DNA of 54,807 bases from Calcarisporiella thermophila CBS 279.70. Lineage: Eukaryota; Calcarisporiellomycota. Below are positions 8,611 through 19,136 of this stretch, piece by piece. The DNA lies in assembly GCF_041956535.1 (NCBI RefSeq), contig NW_027192197.1, positions 8,193 to 62,999 of the forward strand. The letters are read 5' to 3'. The translations under genes and the position numbers were made by a program. The notes under the pieces are model-generated. The model was given only the letters and a program-made list of their open reading frames with translations, was not told where the DNA came from and did no database searches. Positions within the stretch are counted from its first letter, which is position 1. The number at the start of each line of letters is the position of its first letter.

Positions 8611-10583
8611 TCATTTTAGCATCTCGCTCACTTTCGCTTTGAGGAGCTCCCGCACTTCCGTCAACTCAACCCCCGTCTCTAGACGCAACCAATGCCCCCC
8701 CATATTTTCCATTAGGCTCAATTTGCACCATTGTGGTACAATATCTGCCAGCATCTTGATGTGTTCGACCACCTCCGCTTCAGATTGGAAAGAATAAATA
8801 AATAAACACAAAAATTACGTATTAGCCCTGCTAGACCAGAAATATGGGGTTGGGGGGGGGTGCTTAGCCGGCCTTACCTTCCGAGAGCGGCAAGCTCTGG
8901 CTTTCGGATATCTTATTCGCAACATATCGAAGCCCAATCGCACTCTTCCGGTGAGAGGCGAAAATGTAAGCGATGGAGTCGGCCATCGCTGGGAGCCGAG
9001 AGACCATCGCGCGCTTCCTCACCTCCTCCGTGGAGGTTGCAAACATGGACTGCTCGTGCTTGCGGCGCTCTTTCTCACGGATGCGCTCGAGAAGCGCCGA
9101 GGCCCGAGAGCGCGTGCTGGTCGATGGCTTCTCTCCGCCCCTTTCTGCCGCCGTCTTCTCCGTCACCTTGGTCGCCTGCGCCACCTTCGCCTCCTGCTGG
9201 TGTGTTCCTAGCCCCTCCCGAGGTTTGTCCGAGACTGGTCCTTCTTCACCCTTGATGGTCTCCCTGAGCACCCTTTCAACTCTCGCTGGCAACTCTCCCC
9301 CGCCCCCGACTACATCCTCGAGGCCAACGCGCGCCTTCTCCACGCTGGGCAGGCGTGCTGCCGCGATATCCTGAACGCGCTCCAAGTCAAACCGGGGGTG
9401 CCATCTTTGCATTGACATTCTTCTGCTCTCGGCTTTCCAGCGGACAAGCTCCGACTTGGTGAAATGTCTCTCGAGAAATGCATCGTGCTCCTTCCACACC
9501 CTTGCTATTAGCCGGTCCCTTAGGGTTTGTAATCTTCCCTCCACCTGGTGGCTTGAGATCGCCAGCCTCACGCTCGTGCTAGACACCTCACGCTCGCTGC
9601 CCTCGCGCTCTCCTGCATCGGTTGGGATGTCAATAGTGATCGAGTTGACGCGCTTTCCATGAAGTACTATTTGCACGGCACAGAAGACAAATGCCTCAGG
9701 ATAGATGCTCTTGATGCGGGCGATATCCTCCAGCTCCACGTTCCTATGTATTTGGGCAATTTGAGTTTTAATGCGGGTTCCATCACACTCAGCTGACTAA
9801 AACACCATACCGTCGGCACATGTTCTCTATATTCTTCTTGATCTGGTGGAACACCACCGTCTTGTGCTGTGCACGCAGGAAAAAGACGTTCTGCTGGAGA
9901 GCATCGAACACCCGTAGAAGACGCTCATACTTGCGAGGAAGGGGGAGCTGGGACCTTATGGAGGCGGGCAAGTCGGGTGTGTTGGGTATTGCGGGGGCGG
10001 GAGATGCTGGATCAGTTGCTGAGAGAGAAGTGGATTTCGATTGGGATGCGGGATGTTGTTCGAATGAAGAGGATTGGAGGACTGGCGAGTTATGAGAAAT
10101 GATGGAAGCGTGGAGAGTTGAGTCTGCTTCTGCAGCCAACGGGATTTCTTGTTCTGATTCTATTTGCTTTTCTAATGCGGGATTTCTCCTGTCCTCTTCG
10201 GATAAATCATTTGTCTGCTCATCGCTATTATTCTCGTTACTGATTTGGGATTCGTCAGCTTTTTCCGGCTTCGACTCCTCTTTCTTGCGCTCCTAAAAAT
10301 TTCCGGTCCATCAATCCTACATCGGTGCCAAAAAAAAAGTGAGCCGCTTCACCCACCTCTACCTCTTCCTTGCCTCTTTCAACTCGACATCGTCTGGTTC
10401 TCTTTGCGATTGGTTCCCGAAATTCTGCCGCACGCTTCGGGGCCTATCCATGGCAACATTAGCAAATACTCTGGGTCAACTTCTTCTCCAAGCGGCAATC
10501 AATGAAAAGCATTAGACTACCTTGGTGGCATTGCTGAGGCCCTTGCTCTTCGAGACTGGCAAGAAAGCTTTGATTCCATCCAT
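8611..10583 (-). CDS. CDT1: DNA replication licensing factor Cdt1
   Basis: Five exons (10583-10521, 10443-10357, 10292-9811, 9743-8878, 8777-8611) join into exactly 555 codons, 554 aa. Cdt1 loads the MCM2-7 helicase at origins together with ORC and Cdc6. The N-terminus (first about 100 aa) is disordered and basic then acidic, with KRTRR. The geminin/MCM-binding middle winged helix begins near residue 140 with LPLPRKYERLLRVFDALQQ, followed by FHQIKKNIENMCRR and the diagnostic ARIKSIYPEAFVF. The C-terminal winged helix ends the protein with EAEVVEHIKMLADIVPQW. The extreme N-terminus, MDGIKAFLPVSK, resembles a degenerate PIP box (Ile-x2-Phe-Leu, with Lys at +4) as in animal Cdt1 degrons, but the usual Gln and Thr-Asp are absent. 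Two MCB boxes lie just upstream. The intermediate 29-codon exon is the least certain part. Confidence 0.85.
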
Positions 10584-10602
10584 TAAATAGTATAGGTATA
10601 AA

Positions 10603-10675
10603 ACGCGTAAAATAGATTAAGGAGTTTATAAAAACATGAATGTCGCGAAAAAAAAATTCGGTGAAATCGACGCGT
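10603..10675 (-). promoter_or_regulatory. Two MCB boxes and an E2F-like site upstream of CDT1
   Basis: ACGCGT occurs at 10603-10608 and 10670-10675, 20 and 87 bp before the CDT1 ATG. Between them, TGTCGCGAAAA (about 10641-10651) reads on the gene's strand as TTTTCGCGACA, close to an E2F/MBF core. MCB elements recruit MBF and drive G1/S transcription in yeasts, where fission-yeast cdt1 is an MBF target. The spacing fits a core promoter. Confidence 0.55.
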
Positions 10676-11041
10676 TTATTTGGTCGAGGGCGCAGTCGAT
10701 AAATTACGCACAGCTCCACGATTCACCCTGGGAAAGGAAACGTGGCTCGAGGAGATCATGGCCACCCGCTCCCCACTGACCGTGCTAGGGTAGGAGTTAG
10801 GAATGACACAGTCATTTATTACGTTAAAATAACGATAATCTGATTCAATTTACAGTATAAAAGAATATAGGGGAGAAGAGGATGAATATTAAAAGGGAAA
10901 AAAAAAGCAAGACGTTCTCTATGTACAGTTCAGAGGTAGAAGGTGAAATAGGAGAGAGAAAAACACATACAAACACATTAAAGCCAGTTCCAAGCCTCTA
11001 TTCCCATTAAGCAAGTAAAAAGTAAGCGTCATTAGAGGGGG

Positions 11042-11740
11042 TCAAGGGGGGGATGGGATGGGCCCGAAGCCATTCTGCGTCTCCGCTCTCTCTCTCTCCA
11101 TGACCTCGATTTTTGTCCGTAGCTTCAGGTTTTCCGCCTCCAAGGCGGCCACCTGCCGCTCGAGCGCCTCCATCCGCTGCATCTTCTTGATGCGCGATCG
11201 CCGGGCGGCCTCGGTATTCCGCTGGCGTTTCCGGCGCATCGCCTCGATGACCGCGGGATCGTTTGGATCCCGATATCGGAGTGGTATACGCGATTTTTGC
11301 ATGGTAATGGGTGACATAGTATTTGTGTTGCTGGGGGCGGCGGCGGCGGCGGCGGCGGCGACGGCAGAGGAGGAAGCGGGGGGGTTATAGGGGGGGACGA
11401 CTTGCGCCAGTAGGTTGTGATGAGAAGGGGGGACCTCGGCAGCCGAGTGGGGAGCGGCGGGAACCGCCGTCGACATCGGGGCGGAGGTGATGCTGGGGGG
11501 GTGCAGATTGAGGATGTTGTGGGAGGGGGCGGCGTGGGGAAGGGGGGAGTTGTCGAAGAGGGGCTGGGAGAGGTCGATTCGTTCCTCGACGGATTCCGCG
11601 TCGGAAATGGGGCTGAAGAGTAATGATTCGAGCGAGGCATGCTCATGCTTCATCGAGGGGTGCATTGGGGCGGAGGTGGGGAGGAGAAGATCTTTGATAA
11701 AGGGGATGATATCCATATCACGCTGATTGAACATGTTCAT
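11042..11740 (-). CDS. Gcn4/CpcA-like bZIP transcription factor
   Basis: Single exon, 232 aa from the first ATG (11740-11738); six in-frame codons upstream lack a Met. The C-terminal 65 residues are the bZIP: basic region KRQRNTEAARRSRIKKMQRM (the NTEAARRSR core is that of Gcn4 and CpcA), followed by a leucine zipper (LERQVAALEAENLKLRTKI). It is preceded by RYRDPNDPAVIEAMRRK. The N-terminal half holds acidic and aromatic activation-like patches (LESLLFSPISDAESVEERID, SQPLFDNS), and the middle is Pro/Ala-rich with a poly-Ala tract. The family activates amino-acid biosynthesis genes through TGACTC sites after starvation. Two short upstream ORFs precede it. I am confident of the class and less so of strict Gcn4 orthology. 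Confidence 0.8.
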   Translation of the reverse strand: MNMFNQRDMDIIPFIKDLLLPTSAPMHPSMKHEHASLESLLFSPISDAESVEERIDLSQPLFDNSPLPHAAPSHNILNLHPPSITSAPMSTAVPAAPHSAAEVPPSHHNLLAQVVPPYNPPASSSAVAAAAAAAAPSNTNTMSPITMQKSRIPLRYRDPNDPAVIEAMRRKRQRNTEAARRSRIKKMQRMEALERQVAALEAENLKLRTKIEVMERERAETQNGFGPIPSPP

Positions 11741-11794
11741 CTTTGCTCGTGTGCGCACTCGGCTCCCGAATTTTCAAATGGAAGGATGCAAGAG

Positions 11795-11911
11795 CTAGAA
11801 GGAATTCTGGGCAAGAGAGAGAAAAAAAAAAGGAAAAAGCGGGAGGGGAGCTGCGCTAATTGTAATCATTTATAGCACGCAAATCAGTAGCGTGGCGGTC
11901 TTTTTTGACAT
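11795..11911 (-). promoter_or_regulatory. Two consecutive short upstream ORFs before the bZIP gene
   Basis: On the minus strand a 13-codon ORF runs from ATG 11911 to TAA ending at 11870, and a 24-codon ORF starts on the very next base (ATG 11869) and stops at 11795, 54 nt before the bZIP ATG. The arrangement is like the uORFs that give GCN4 and cpc-1 their translational starvation response. A caution is that TATAAATG spans the junction, so transcription could instead start downstream. Confidence 0.4.
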
Positions 11912-12279
11912 CTTGTTACTTGCCTTAATGTTAACGGATTTCAACCGTCCACCACCACACTAGGCCGACGACCTTACAGGTCTCCTAGAGAAAACAGAGA
12001 AATAAACTAGGTTTTTTACTGCGTAAAAAATGGCGGAGAACGCGGGCCCATGTTGGCTGACAAATTTGATTTTCCTAATTAAGGCAACCGCGCCCCATCG
12101 CGTCCGGACCCAAAATAAAACAAGAAGAAAATCCCACGAGACGGACCAGAGACCCACCGCAGAAAAACATGGTTGCGCAGTATACAAGCAATAGGCGAGG
12201 GGGGAAAAATCGAAAGCCGCCCGACGGCCGTAATTAACAGGGCGGAAAAAAGCATAAAAAGAACAAAATAAGGAAGCGA

Positions 12280-14482
12280 CTAAAGCGGAGCCAAGAAGGT
12301 CGGTTGAATTCTCCGCCGCTTCCCACTGGCCGCCACTCCCTCTTTTCCCGAGATTTGCTTGCACGCTCGGCCAACATCTCCGTGATTCATGCGAGGCTCG
12401 CCTCCACTCACCGGCGTCGAGGGAAACCCTCCCTGGCCTTGTGCCTGCAGCCGCTGCGGCGCTTGTGCTTGTGTCTGGGGCGGGCCATAAGGTTCGCCCA
12501 GCTCCCCCGAGTCAAATGACACAACCGAGCAGAAGCCGTCCGTGGAGCAGAGGAGCAGAATTCTTCCATCCCGCGACCTAGCATGGTTTTGAGTTAATGG
12601 TGATAATCGATTCCTAAATTAGCCGCCGCACGTTTTGTATTTCCCTCCTCGCGCTTAACATCTCGGCAGTGAGCCGTCGACTTACCATGCAACGTCGGTG
12701 ATGGTTGCGTAATGCAGGTTCCCGATCATGGCCAGCGCCCCCTGCTGCTGCGTGTCGTAGACAAAGACCGCGTCCTGCGTGGCGACGGCATAGACCATCC
12801 GGTAGGGGAGCTCGCACCATGCGCCGCACTCCTCGCGAAGCTTGAAGCGCACGGGATTGCAGCGCACCGCGATCGAAGGGCGCCGGTGTCCTGGGAGGTG
12901 GGCAATCGGCTGTCTGTTGAGGGGCCAGCCACAGGGTGCATCCATTAGTCCAAGGTATGGGGAGGCCACACACATGAAACCGCTTACCGATGGAGGCCGG
13001 ATCGCGGGTAAATATACACCGTGTTTCTTAGGTCCTCCTCTCCACGGAGATCGCTCGGCTCCCTGTAATGCCCTGCCGGCGTCAGAAGAAACGCCCCGTC
13101 GGGCGTGAAGGCCAGCCGTCTGAAGAAGGACATGAGGTTTTCGTCGTAGTAGATTCGCTGGGTGCTCTTGTGCGGGCGCGGCTTCGGCGCGGAAGAAGGC
13201 AGGGTGTCAGCTGCTGGCGGCGGGGTCTGCTCCGTTCCGGAGGACTCTGTGCCAATCACGGGAGGCAAAGGGGTGTCGTTGGCGGGAGGCTGCACCTTGG
13301 CTTCGGCGGGCTTGGCCTCGTTGCTCGAGGGGGGTCGCATTTGCTCCAACTTCGTGCTCTTGCTCACGCTTCGAAAGGAAAGCGAGCCATTCGGGCTCGT
13401 GGTATACTCGTAGATTCCGACCGACCTATCAACGGAGGAAGAGGGTTAACCTAAGAGCGCCGACAAATGCACAGCTAGAATGGGAAGGATGCCTGTCGCT
13501 GCTCTGGGTGGCCACATATTTCCCCAGGGGATCCCAGGCGACTCCCTGGATATAGTGATGATGATCGGCAATCACGTGGATGCACTTGGCTGCTCGTGAT
13601 GAAAGGGAAAAGAGACATGGATGAGGCTCCTTTGATGCGGGGTGGGATAGACAGGCTTCGTGAATTCGCTTTACCTTGCTTCACGTCCCATATACGTGCT
13701 GTATTATCGATCGACCCACTAATTATATAGTCGCCACAGGGCGACCATGCAAGATCGTATATATCTGCTAGCGAGCCCCTATACACCCCGGGGGGGTTAA
13801 TGAGGATCCAGCTCCAAGGAGAATCCAAGCACTTTACCTGAGAATACTAACTATTTTCCATGTCTCATGCTCGATGTCAGCGTCGCCCGACTCGAGCAGC
13901 GAGTTTTTCGAGCTTGCGTCGGCCTGTGTCCACAATATAATACTTCCATCTTGAAAAAAAATAAAACACCGCATCCATGCCCAAATAGCTTAATATTTCG
14001 GAAGAAACCCTAAAACACCCAGACTCAATACTGACCATCACCTGCGGACGCTAAAATTTCGCCTAAAGAATGTAGATGCTGATTTGAGCTTTACCACCCC
14101 CACTACCACCCTTCAACACCTATTAGTACCTTCGGGTGAAAATCTCACCACGTTCACCGCGGCCGCATGCCGATTCAGGGTGGACCTATATTCTATGCGA
14201 ATGTCCGCATCGTTCTCCTCGCCCGTCCTGACGATACGCCATATCCGCACCGTATTGTCTCCTCCCGCTGTTGCTAAGCGGTCTCGTCCGCCCTGCGGAT
14301 CGAGATCGACGGAGAAAATGGGCTGCATTTCATGCCAATGGATCTGAAGAGGCTAGCCAATGGAAGATGACGCGTCAATTTCATTCGATGGGGACAGATT
14401 TCAGCGCGAAAAGCCTCTAGGCCTTATAGGCCGTACGATCACTGCATTCATCGGGAAAATGATGGATTACCTTTACTTTCAT
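12280..14482 (-). CDS. CAC2: Chromatin assembly factor 1 middle subunit (p60/Cac2, WD40)
   Basis: Nine exons (14482-14471, 14343-14130, 14062-14036, 13949-13838, 13778-13675, 13589-13493, 13425-12988, 12913-12686, 12577-12280) give exactly 510 codons, 509 aa. It begins MKVKIHWH and contains WD repeats ending IWRI, LWTQ and IWDV, plus the CHAF1B signatures [43 protein letters not shown] and YDTQQ. A Pro-rich insert sits between the early WD repeats and FFRR. The C-terminus [14 protein letters not shown] resembles the Asf1-binding B-domain. CAF-1 deposits H3-H4 at replication forks with PCNA. The intron at 13492-13426 starts with GC. The gene lies head-to-tail in the same orientation as CDT1. 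Confidence 0.92.
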
Positions 14483-15635
14483 GGCAGAAATCTTCTTGTA
14501 TCGGTACGATTTGCCGCGTAGGGACTTTTTTTTTTGTAAATTTATGTCAAAAGGGCAACTGTTCGCGTTATTTTACTGCGCCACATTTCATTTCAGTTCA
14601 TTTCATACAGTTATGTTCATATAAGATCACACAGGGTGTCTCGTAAGGGGAGGCGTGAAACGCCCGATTTATTTTCCACAACATCCACATTCTAAGATTG
14701 ATAGAGACAGCAAGATCCAATCGGTGAGGATGCGTTTGAAATTAACTGAAAAGACAAGAGCGAAAGGCAGTGGTTGCGCAAGAGAGGGGGGGGGGAGGTT
14801 TTGGAGGTGGGTAGCCCCTGTGGATCAAACCTAACCTCGTGAGGGTTAGGTCGGAGCGGGTAAGAACTATTTGCCGGCGTCTTATGATGCTCTGCAAAAC
14901 CCCTCTTCCAATATTCCCTCGCTTTAGCTCCACCCGCTCAAAGGCCGCCGGTTATCCGCTGAAACCGCATTCCGCGCCAAAGCGTTTCCAAGCCAAGAGG
15001 GCTCATCATTGGCATCCGTCCCTTGGCCGACGGCCATTTTCTCGGGCCCGGGGTCCGTTTTATTTTGTGGATGGGGGGGCATTACGCCACTCTCCGCATT
15101 TTTAGGCTTTGCCATGGTGGGATGGACTCCAGCCATAGCACAAGGAATTTTAACCTAGCCGCCCGGTAAAAATGGGTTAAAAAGTCGAGCCCCGAGATTT
15201 TCTTCGCCCGCCCGACGCCGTTTGTCCCTGGCGAGATCCTTAATCCACAGCAAGGTTTGTGCACGAGTCCAAGGGGTTACATTCGAGAGGGCGAGCCGGA
15301 AGGGCAAAACGCGGCCCAAACTCCGGTCGCCGCCGTGTCCCCTCCATTCGCGGACGAGTGTTGTACGGAGATTCGTTCATGTTTGTTCGGGATGAGCGGG
15401 CCGGTCGAAGGGCAAGCACCCGTGCCTTCCATTTGGGCACAGGCTTGTACCATCGCCGACCACGGCCCATTTCTGTATCCAACCATTTTATAAGGTCCAG
15501 CGACCACGGAGAGAGGAAATAAAAAAAAAAAGGAACAAAAGTCTACAATGAGATGATGAAGGCCGAGAACGCAAAGCAAGACAAACTAAAAAAGAGCATG
15601 TACAGATAAAGTTTTGTTGAGGGGGGGCCCGTTCT
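14483..15635. other. Intergenic region, 1.15 kb, no supported gene
   Basis: Contains the CAC2 promoter (with an AACGCGAA-like element near 14570 on the gene's strand) and the NXT1 3' end. A minus-strand frame from ATG 15115 to 14924 (MAKPKNAESG start, about 63 aa, disordered) is the only candidate and I do not support it. G-runs at 14787 and 15075 are simple sequence. Confidence 0.5.
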
Positions 15636-16367
15636 CTACACGAATCGGAAGCAGTCGCTGCTGACGTAGTAGTTTCCAGGCTTCTCGGGGATGGGCGAGA
15701 GTATAAAGGTTTGCGAAAAGAGTCGCGGTCTCTGCTCATCGCCGTATTTGACGCTTCCGTTCACGATCACCACAATGCTACTTGTGCCCTGTGCATTGAT
15801 TGAGGCTGGAGCCATGAGGAGCAAGATGGCCGTCAGTTAGGGGAGGAGGGAGAGGGGAATGGAGAGGGTGAGGAAAATGAAGAAATGGGTCCCTTACATA
15901 TGATTGGGTGACAATCAAAGGTGTTCACCTCGTGGGATGTGCTAGGAAGCTTAACCAGAAAATCAGAGAAGGGCGTCACGCCCGAATATGCATTACCTAA
16001 GAGTGAAAAGAAAAAGAAGGGGGAGGATGTTCAATTCCAAAGAGCAAGAGGATCGAAAAAAAAAAAACTCCCACTATACCATTCCAGAGAATCGCAGAGT
16101 CATCGCGATAGAATTTATTTACTAGCTAATTGAGAAAATGAAATAAGTGGAAGGGCTCCAAGGGGATGAGGATGGGGGATGGCTTACTCCGCGTTGATTA
16201 TCATAGAGTCGGTAATAAAGTTCCACGAATTGCTCAGCCCCTTTGGCCGACACATCGACAAAGGATTTCACCTGCTAAAGAGGAATTCAGTCACGATGCC
16301 GGGGAGAGGCGGGAGGGGGAGGTCTGAGCACAGGCTCAGCAGGAGATCCACTTACCTCCACAGACAT
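15636..16367 (-). CDS. NXT1: NTF2-related mRNA export factor NXT1 (p15)
   Basis: Five exons (16367-16356, 16271-16188, 16125-16080, 15996-15898, 15805-15636) splice to 137 codons, 136 aa, close to the 140 aa of animal p15. Landmarks in order: start MSVEVKSFVD, helix with AEQFVELYYRLYD, core LWNGNAYSG, then STSHEVNTFDCHPI, VVIVNGSVKYG, and the end SSDCFRFV, matching the NXT1 ending SDCFRF rather than that of NTF2. NXT1 dimerises with the NTF2-like domain of TAP/Mex67 to carry mRNA through nuclear pores. Its presence rather than Mtr2 is informative for taxonomy. The first exon has only four codons. Confidence 0.92.
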
Positions 16368-17465
16368 GTCTGCCCAACGATGACAAGGATCGATGGAGCA
16401 GCCCGAGCCGGATTCACGTAATGGAAAATATTGTGACTGGCTTGAGGCTTGGGTGCGAGCCGGGTCTCCAAACGACGATGGGTGGCAAAACAAGAGCACA
16501 AGTTTGTTAGTAGATTTTAGGCTGAGATGCAAAGGCGGCCAAAAATAGCCCCCCATTACATCTTGCTCTGCCCTCCGGAGGGCAGCGTATGGTTCCACCC
16601 GGCTAACCTACCTCGCCTGTGTCTCCTCTGACTCCAACCTCCCCCCACTACTATCCGGCGAAGGTTGCAACGACCACGGCCTCTGGATTCGCGGCTGCGC
16701 GCATGCGGCTCCGCCCAGCATACCACACGGCCGTTACCCGCAGCCGAAGCAAGGTGCATGCGGCTGCAACGCCAGATTTCACTCGACATTTCTCCAGGGC
16801 GGGCCAGGGCCACACAATGCACTGGCCTCCAAGTTTGCTAACCCGCCCGATTTTAAATTACAGCGAACTCAAACCCAAAGTTTGATGGGGAGGAGGGGGG
16901 AGGCGGTGCAAGGGCCGCAGACCGAGCAGGGATGGCAGCCGTCCTTCTCTCGGCCGCAGAGCCCAGCCAAACTCCCCGCCGACAGCCGGCAGGAGCACTC
17001 GGCCGGGCAGCCCGTGGCCGCGGCCGTCCGGCCTTCATCTCTGGTGGCGATCCCTCGGCCGCTTTCTATCAAACCCTTTTCGCCCAATCCCGTCGCGGCT
17101 CCCCCTTAGACTAGACTTTTCCTCCTGAGCGAAGAAATAAAGTTTTTCAGAAGCACCAACGCTCCAGGTTTTTTAAGCTCCCTCATCATCCCTCCCTGCT
17201 CGCTCTTTCTCTCTCCCCCTTTCGTTACCATTTGGATGGCTGATTGATTAGCGGCATTAGGAGGTGAGCAAATTAACCCCCCAGCCGAATCCCCACCCCC
17301 GACGGAGAAGTGCGTCCCCCCCCCCCCCTTCCATCCTCATCGTTGGAGTCTTTTTTTTTCTCAGCGGCTGCTCTCCCCCTCTGTTCTAACCCCTCTTCCT
17401 GCCATTGCCCCCCCTCCCCTCTGCTTGAACAGACTACCCAGCTGTTACTACGAAACCACATCGCT
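16368..17465. other. GC-rich divergent promoter region
   Basis: Lies between NXT1 (minus) and the velvet gene (plus). It has several chance GC-rich frames on both strands, none with recognisable protein features. Pyrimidine-rich tracts at 17190-17220 and 17320-17420 probably belong to the velvet promoter and 5' UTR. A C-run of about 13 at 17318-17330 may be imprecisely sequenced. Confidence 0.5.
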
Positions 17466-18401
17466 ATGCATCAGACCCCCTACGATCCAAAGCTCTCCGC
17501 CCAGAATGTACCGAGGACGCTAGGGTAATGCCCGGTGCCGGAGATGCCCACCCCCCCCCCCCCGGGGCCATGCCCAGGACGAGGCTAACGCGTGTATTGC
17601 TTGTAGGCAGCTGAAGTATAGTTTGGAGGTCGTCCAGCAGCCACAGCGATGTCGCATGTGCGGATTCGGCGACAAGGTGAGCTCCCCGCTCCACGCGGTT
17701 GAAACTAGGCTGACTAATGGCAATGCGTAGGACCGCCGGCCCATCACCCCGCCGCCCATCGTGCGACTGCGGATAGTGGACGCCGTGGGAAACCCCGTCG
17801 AAATCAAGTACATTTTTGGCCGCTTCGCCCCCGCGCGGGCCCGCGGGCTAATCACTAACCCCTTCCTCTCCCCCTTTCTAGGTCCCAAGACACGTCCTTC
17901 TTTATCGCCATTTGTGACCTTTGGTCGGTCGACAAGTCAAAGCAGCAGAACCTGGTGCTCCACCCGGCCGCATACTCCGAGCGCGAATACACCTCCACCC
18001 GCAACCTCATCGGATCCCTGGTGTCCTCCGCGCTGAAGCTGCACGACCTCGATGGCAAGCTCGGGATCTACTTTGTCTTTCAGGACCTAAGCGTACGAAC
18101 CGAGGGCTCCTTCCGGCTCAAATTCTCCTTCGCCGAAGTCGGCGGCCACGAGGCCGTCAGCATGGGCGTGTCCAGGGTCCACGCCGAGATCTTCACCGAC
18201 CCCTTCACCGTGTACTCGGCCAAGAAGTTCCCCGGCATGCTGGACTCCACCCCTCTGAGCCGCTGCTTTGCCCGCCAGGGGGTCAAGATTCCCGTGCGGA
18301 AGGATCAGCGGCGGAGAGCGTCGGGGAAGGAGGGGGCGGACGATTCGGAGGAGGAGGAGGAGGAGGAGATCGTGGAGGAGGAAAGAAGGGCCTCTGAATG
18401 A
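17466..18401 (+). CDS. Velvet-domain regulator (VelB/VosA type)
   Basis: Four exons (17466-17524, 17607-17676, 17731-17807, 17882-18401) give 242 codons, 241 aa. Nearly the whole protein is the velvet domain: LKYSLEVVQQPQRCRMCGFG, DRRPITPPPIVRL, TSFFIAICDLWS, RNLIGSLVSSALKLHD, GIYFVFQDLSVRTEGSFRL, AKKFPGMLDSTPLSRCF and the closing QGVKIPVRKD. The domain has an NF-kB-like DNA-binding fold and pairs with other velvet proteins to control spore development and secondary metabolism. The C-terminal 40 residues are basic then highly acidic (a Glu run), unlike the short ends of most VosA proteins. The N-terminus is short, about 20 residues. I cannot separate VelB from VosA by eye. Confidence 0.9.
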
Positions 18402-19136
18402 GCCTCGGCGACGCGCCGTCTCCCCCCCTCCCCCCTCTCGCCCCCGCTTTTCTTTGCTATATAAGCGTTTATCCTAACGAACTAACCAACCATTGTTGCA
18501 TCCCCTCCCCCTATATATTCTATATAATTGCATTGCTTCTATCTTATCCTATATCTTTTTCTTTATATATTGTGTGTTTTAATGAGATTTCCAAAAATCT
18601 TCCCCCTCCCCCTTCCCCCAACCCTTGACTCCGATTTCTCATGCTATCTTCCTTGCAGTTCTACTCTCTACATTGCCCTCGAACTTTGGCTCATTCCATC
18701 TCCGCTTTAACCATGTCTCCCATCCTCTTCTCTTTTCTCTCTCTCTCTCTCTCTGTCTTTCTGTCTCCCTCTCCCCCTCTCATTTCCACCCACTTTTGTT
18801 TTTCTATTACACATTTTTTTTTTATTGAGAATGGTATATAAAATGAAAGAAAAAACGGCCAAATAGTGTAAGCTTCAGATAGTACAAACGAACAGCTAAT
18901 ATATAGAGAGAGAAAGAAAGTAGAGTCAATCGAAGAAAAAAACCCAGTTAAATTACACAAAATAGCATAGCAAAATTAAAAAGTAGAGAGGGATAGGGTA
19001 AAGGAAATGCGGAGGATTAAAAATGCAAAAAAAAAACACAAAAGCAAGTTTATAGTATACAGCGAATAATTTAATATCGGATAGTGTGTGTGTGGTGGGG
19101 GGAGGGGAATAGAGGTAGGAGAGAAGAGCCAATCGT
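18402..19136. other. Intergenic, convergent 3' ends
   Basis: Pyrimidine-rich then A-rich sequence between two converging genes. It includes a CT microsatellite at about 18736-18757 and presumably both 3' UTRs. I see no gene. Confidence 0.6.

Noticed and set aside
8860-9374. Plus-strand frames opposite CDT1 exon 4
   Set aside because: Antisense shadows; the minus strand carries the conserved Cdt1 motifs in correct splice phase.
14924-15136. Minus-strand 63-71-aa frame in the CAC2-NXT1 gap
   Set aside because: Disordered, without motifs and without splice partners; probably chance in a GC-rich spacer.
17466-18401. Vps26/arrestin-like identity for the 17.5-kb gene
   Set aside because: First impression only; VVQQPQRCRMCGFG, DRRPITPPP and QDLSVRTEG are velvet-domain signatures.
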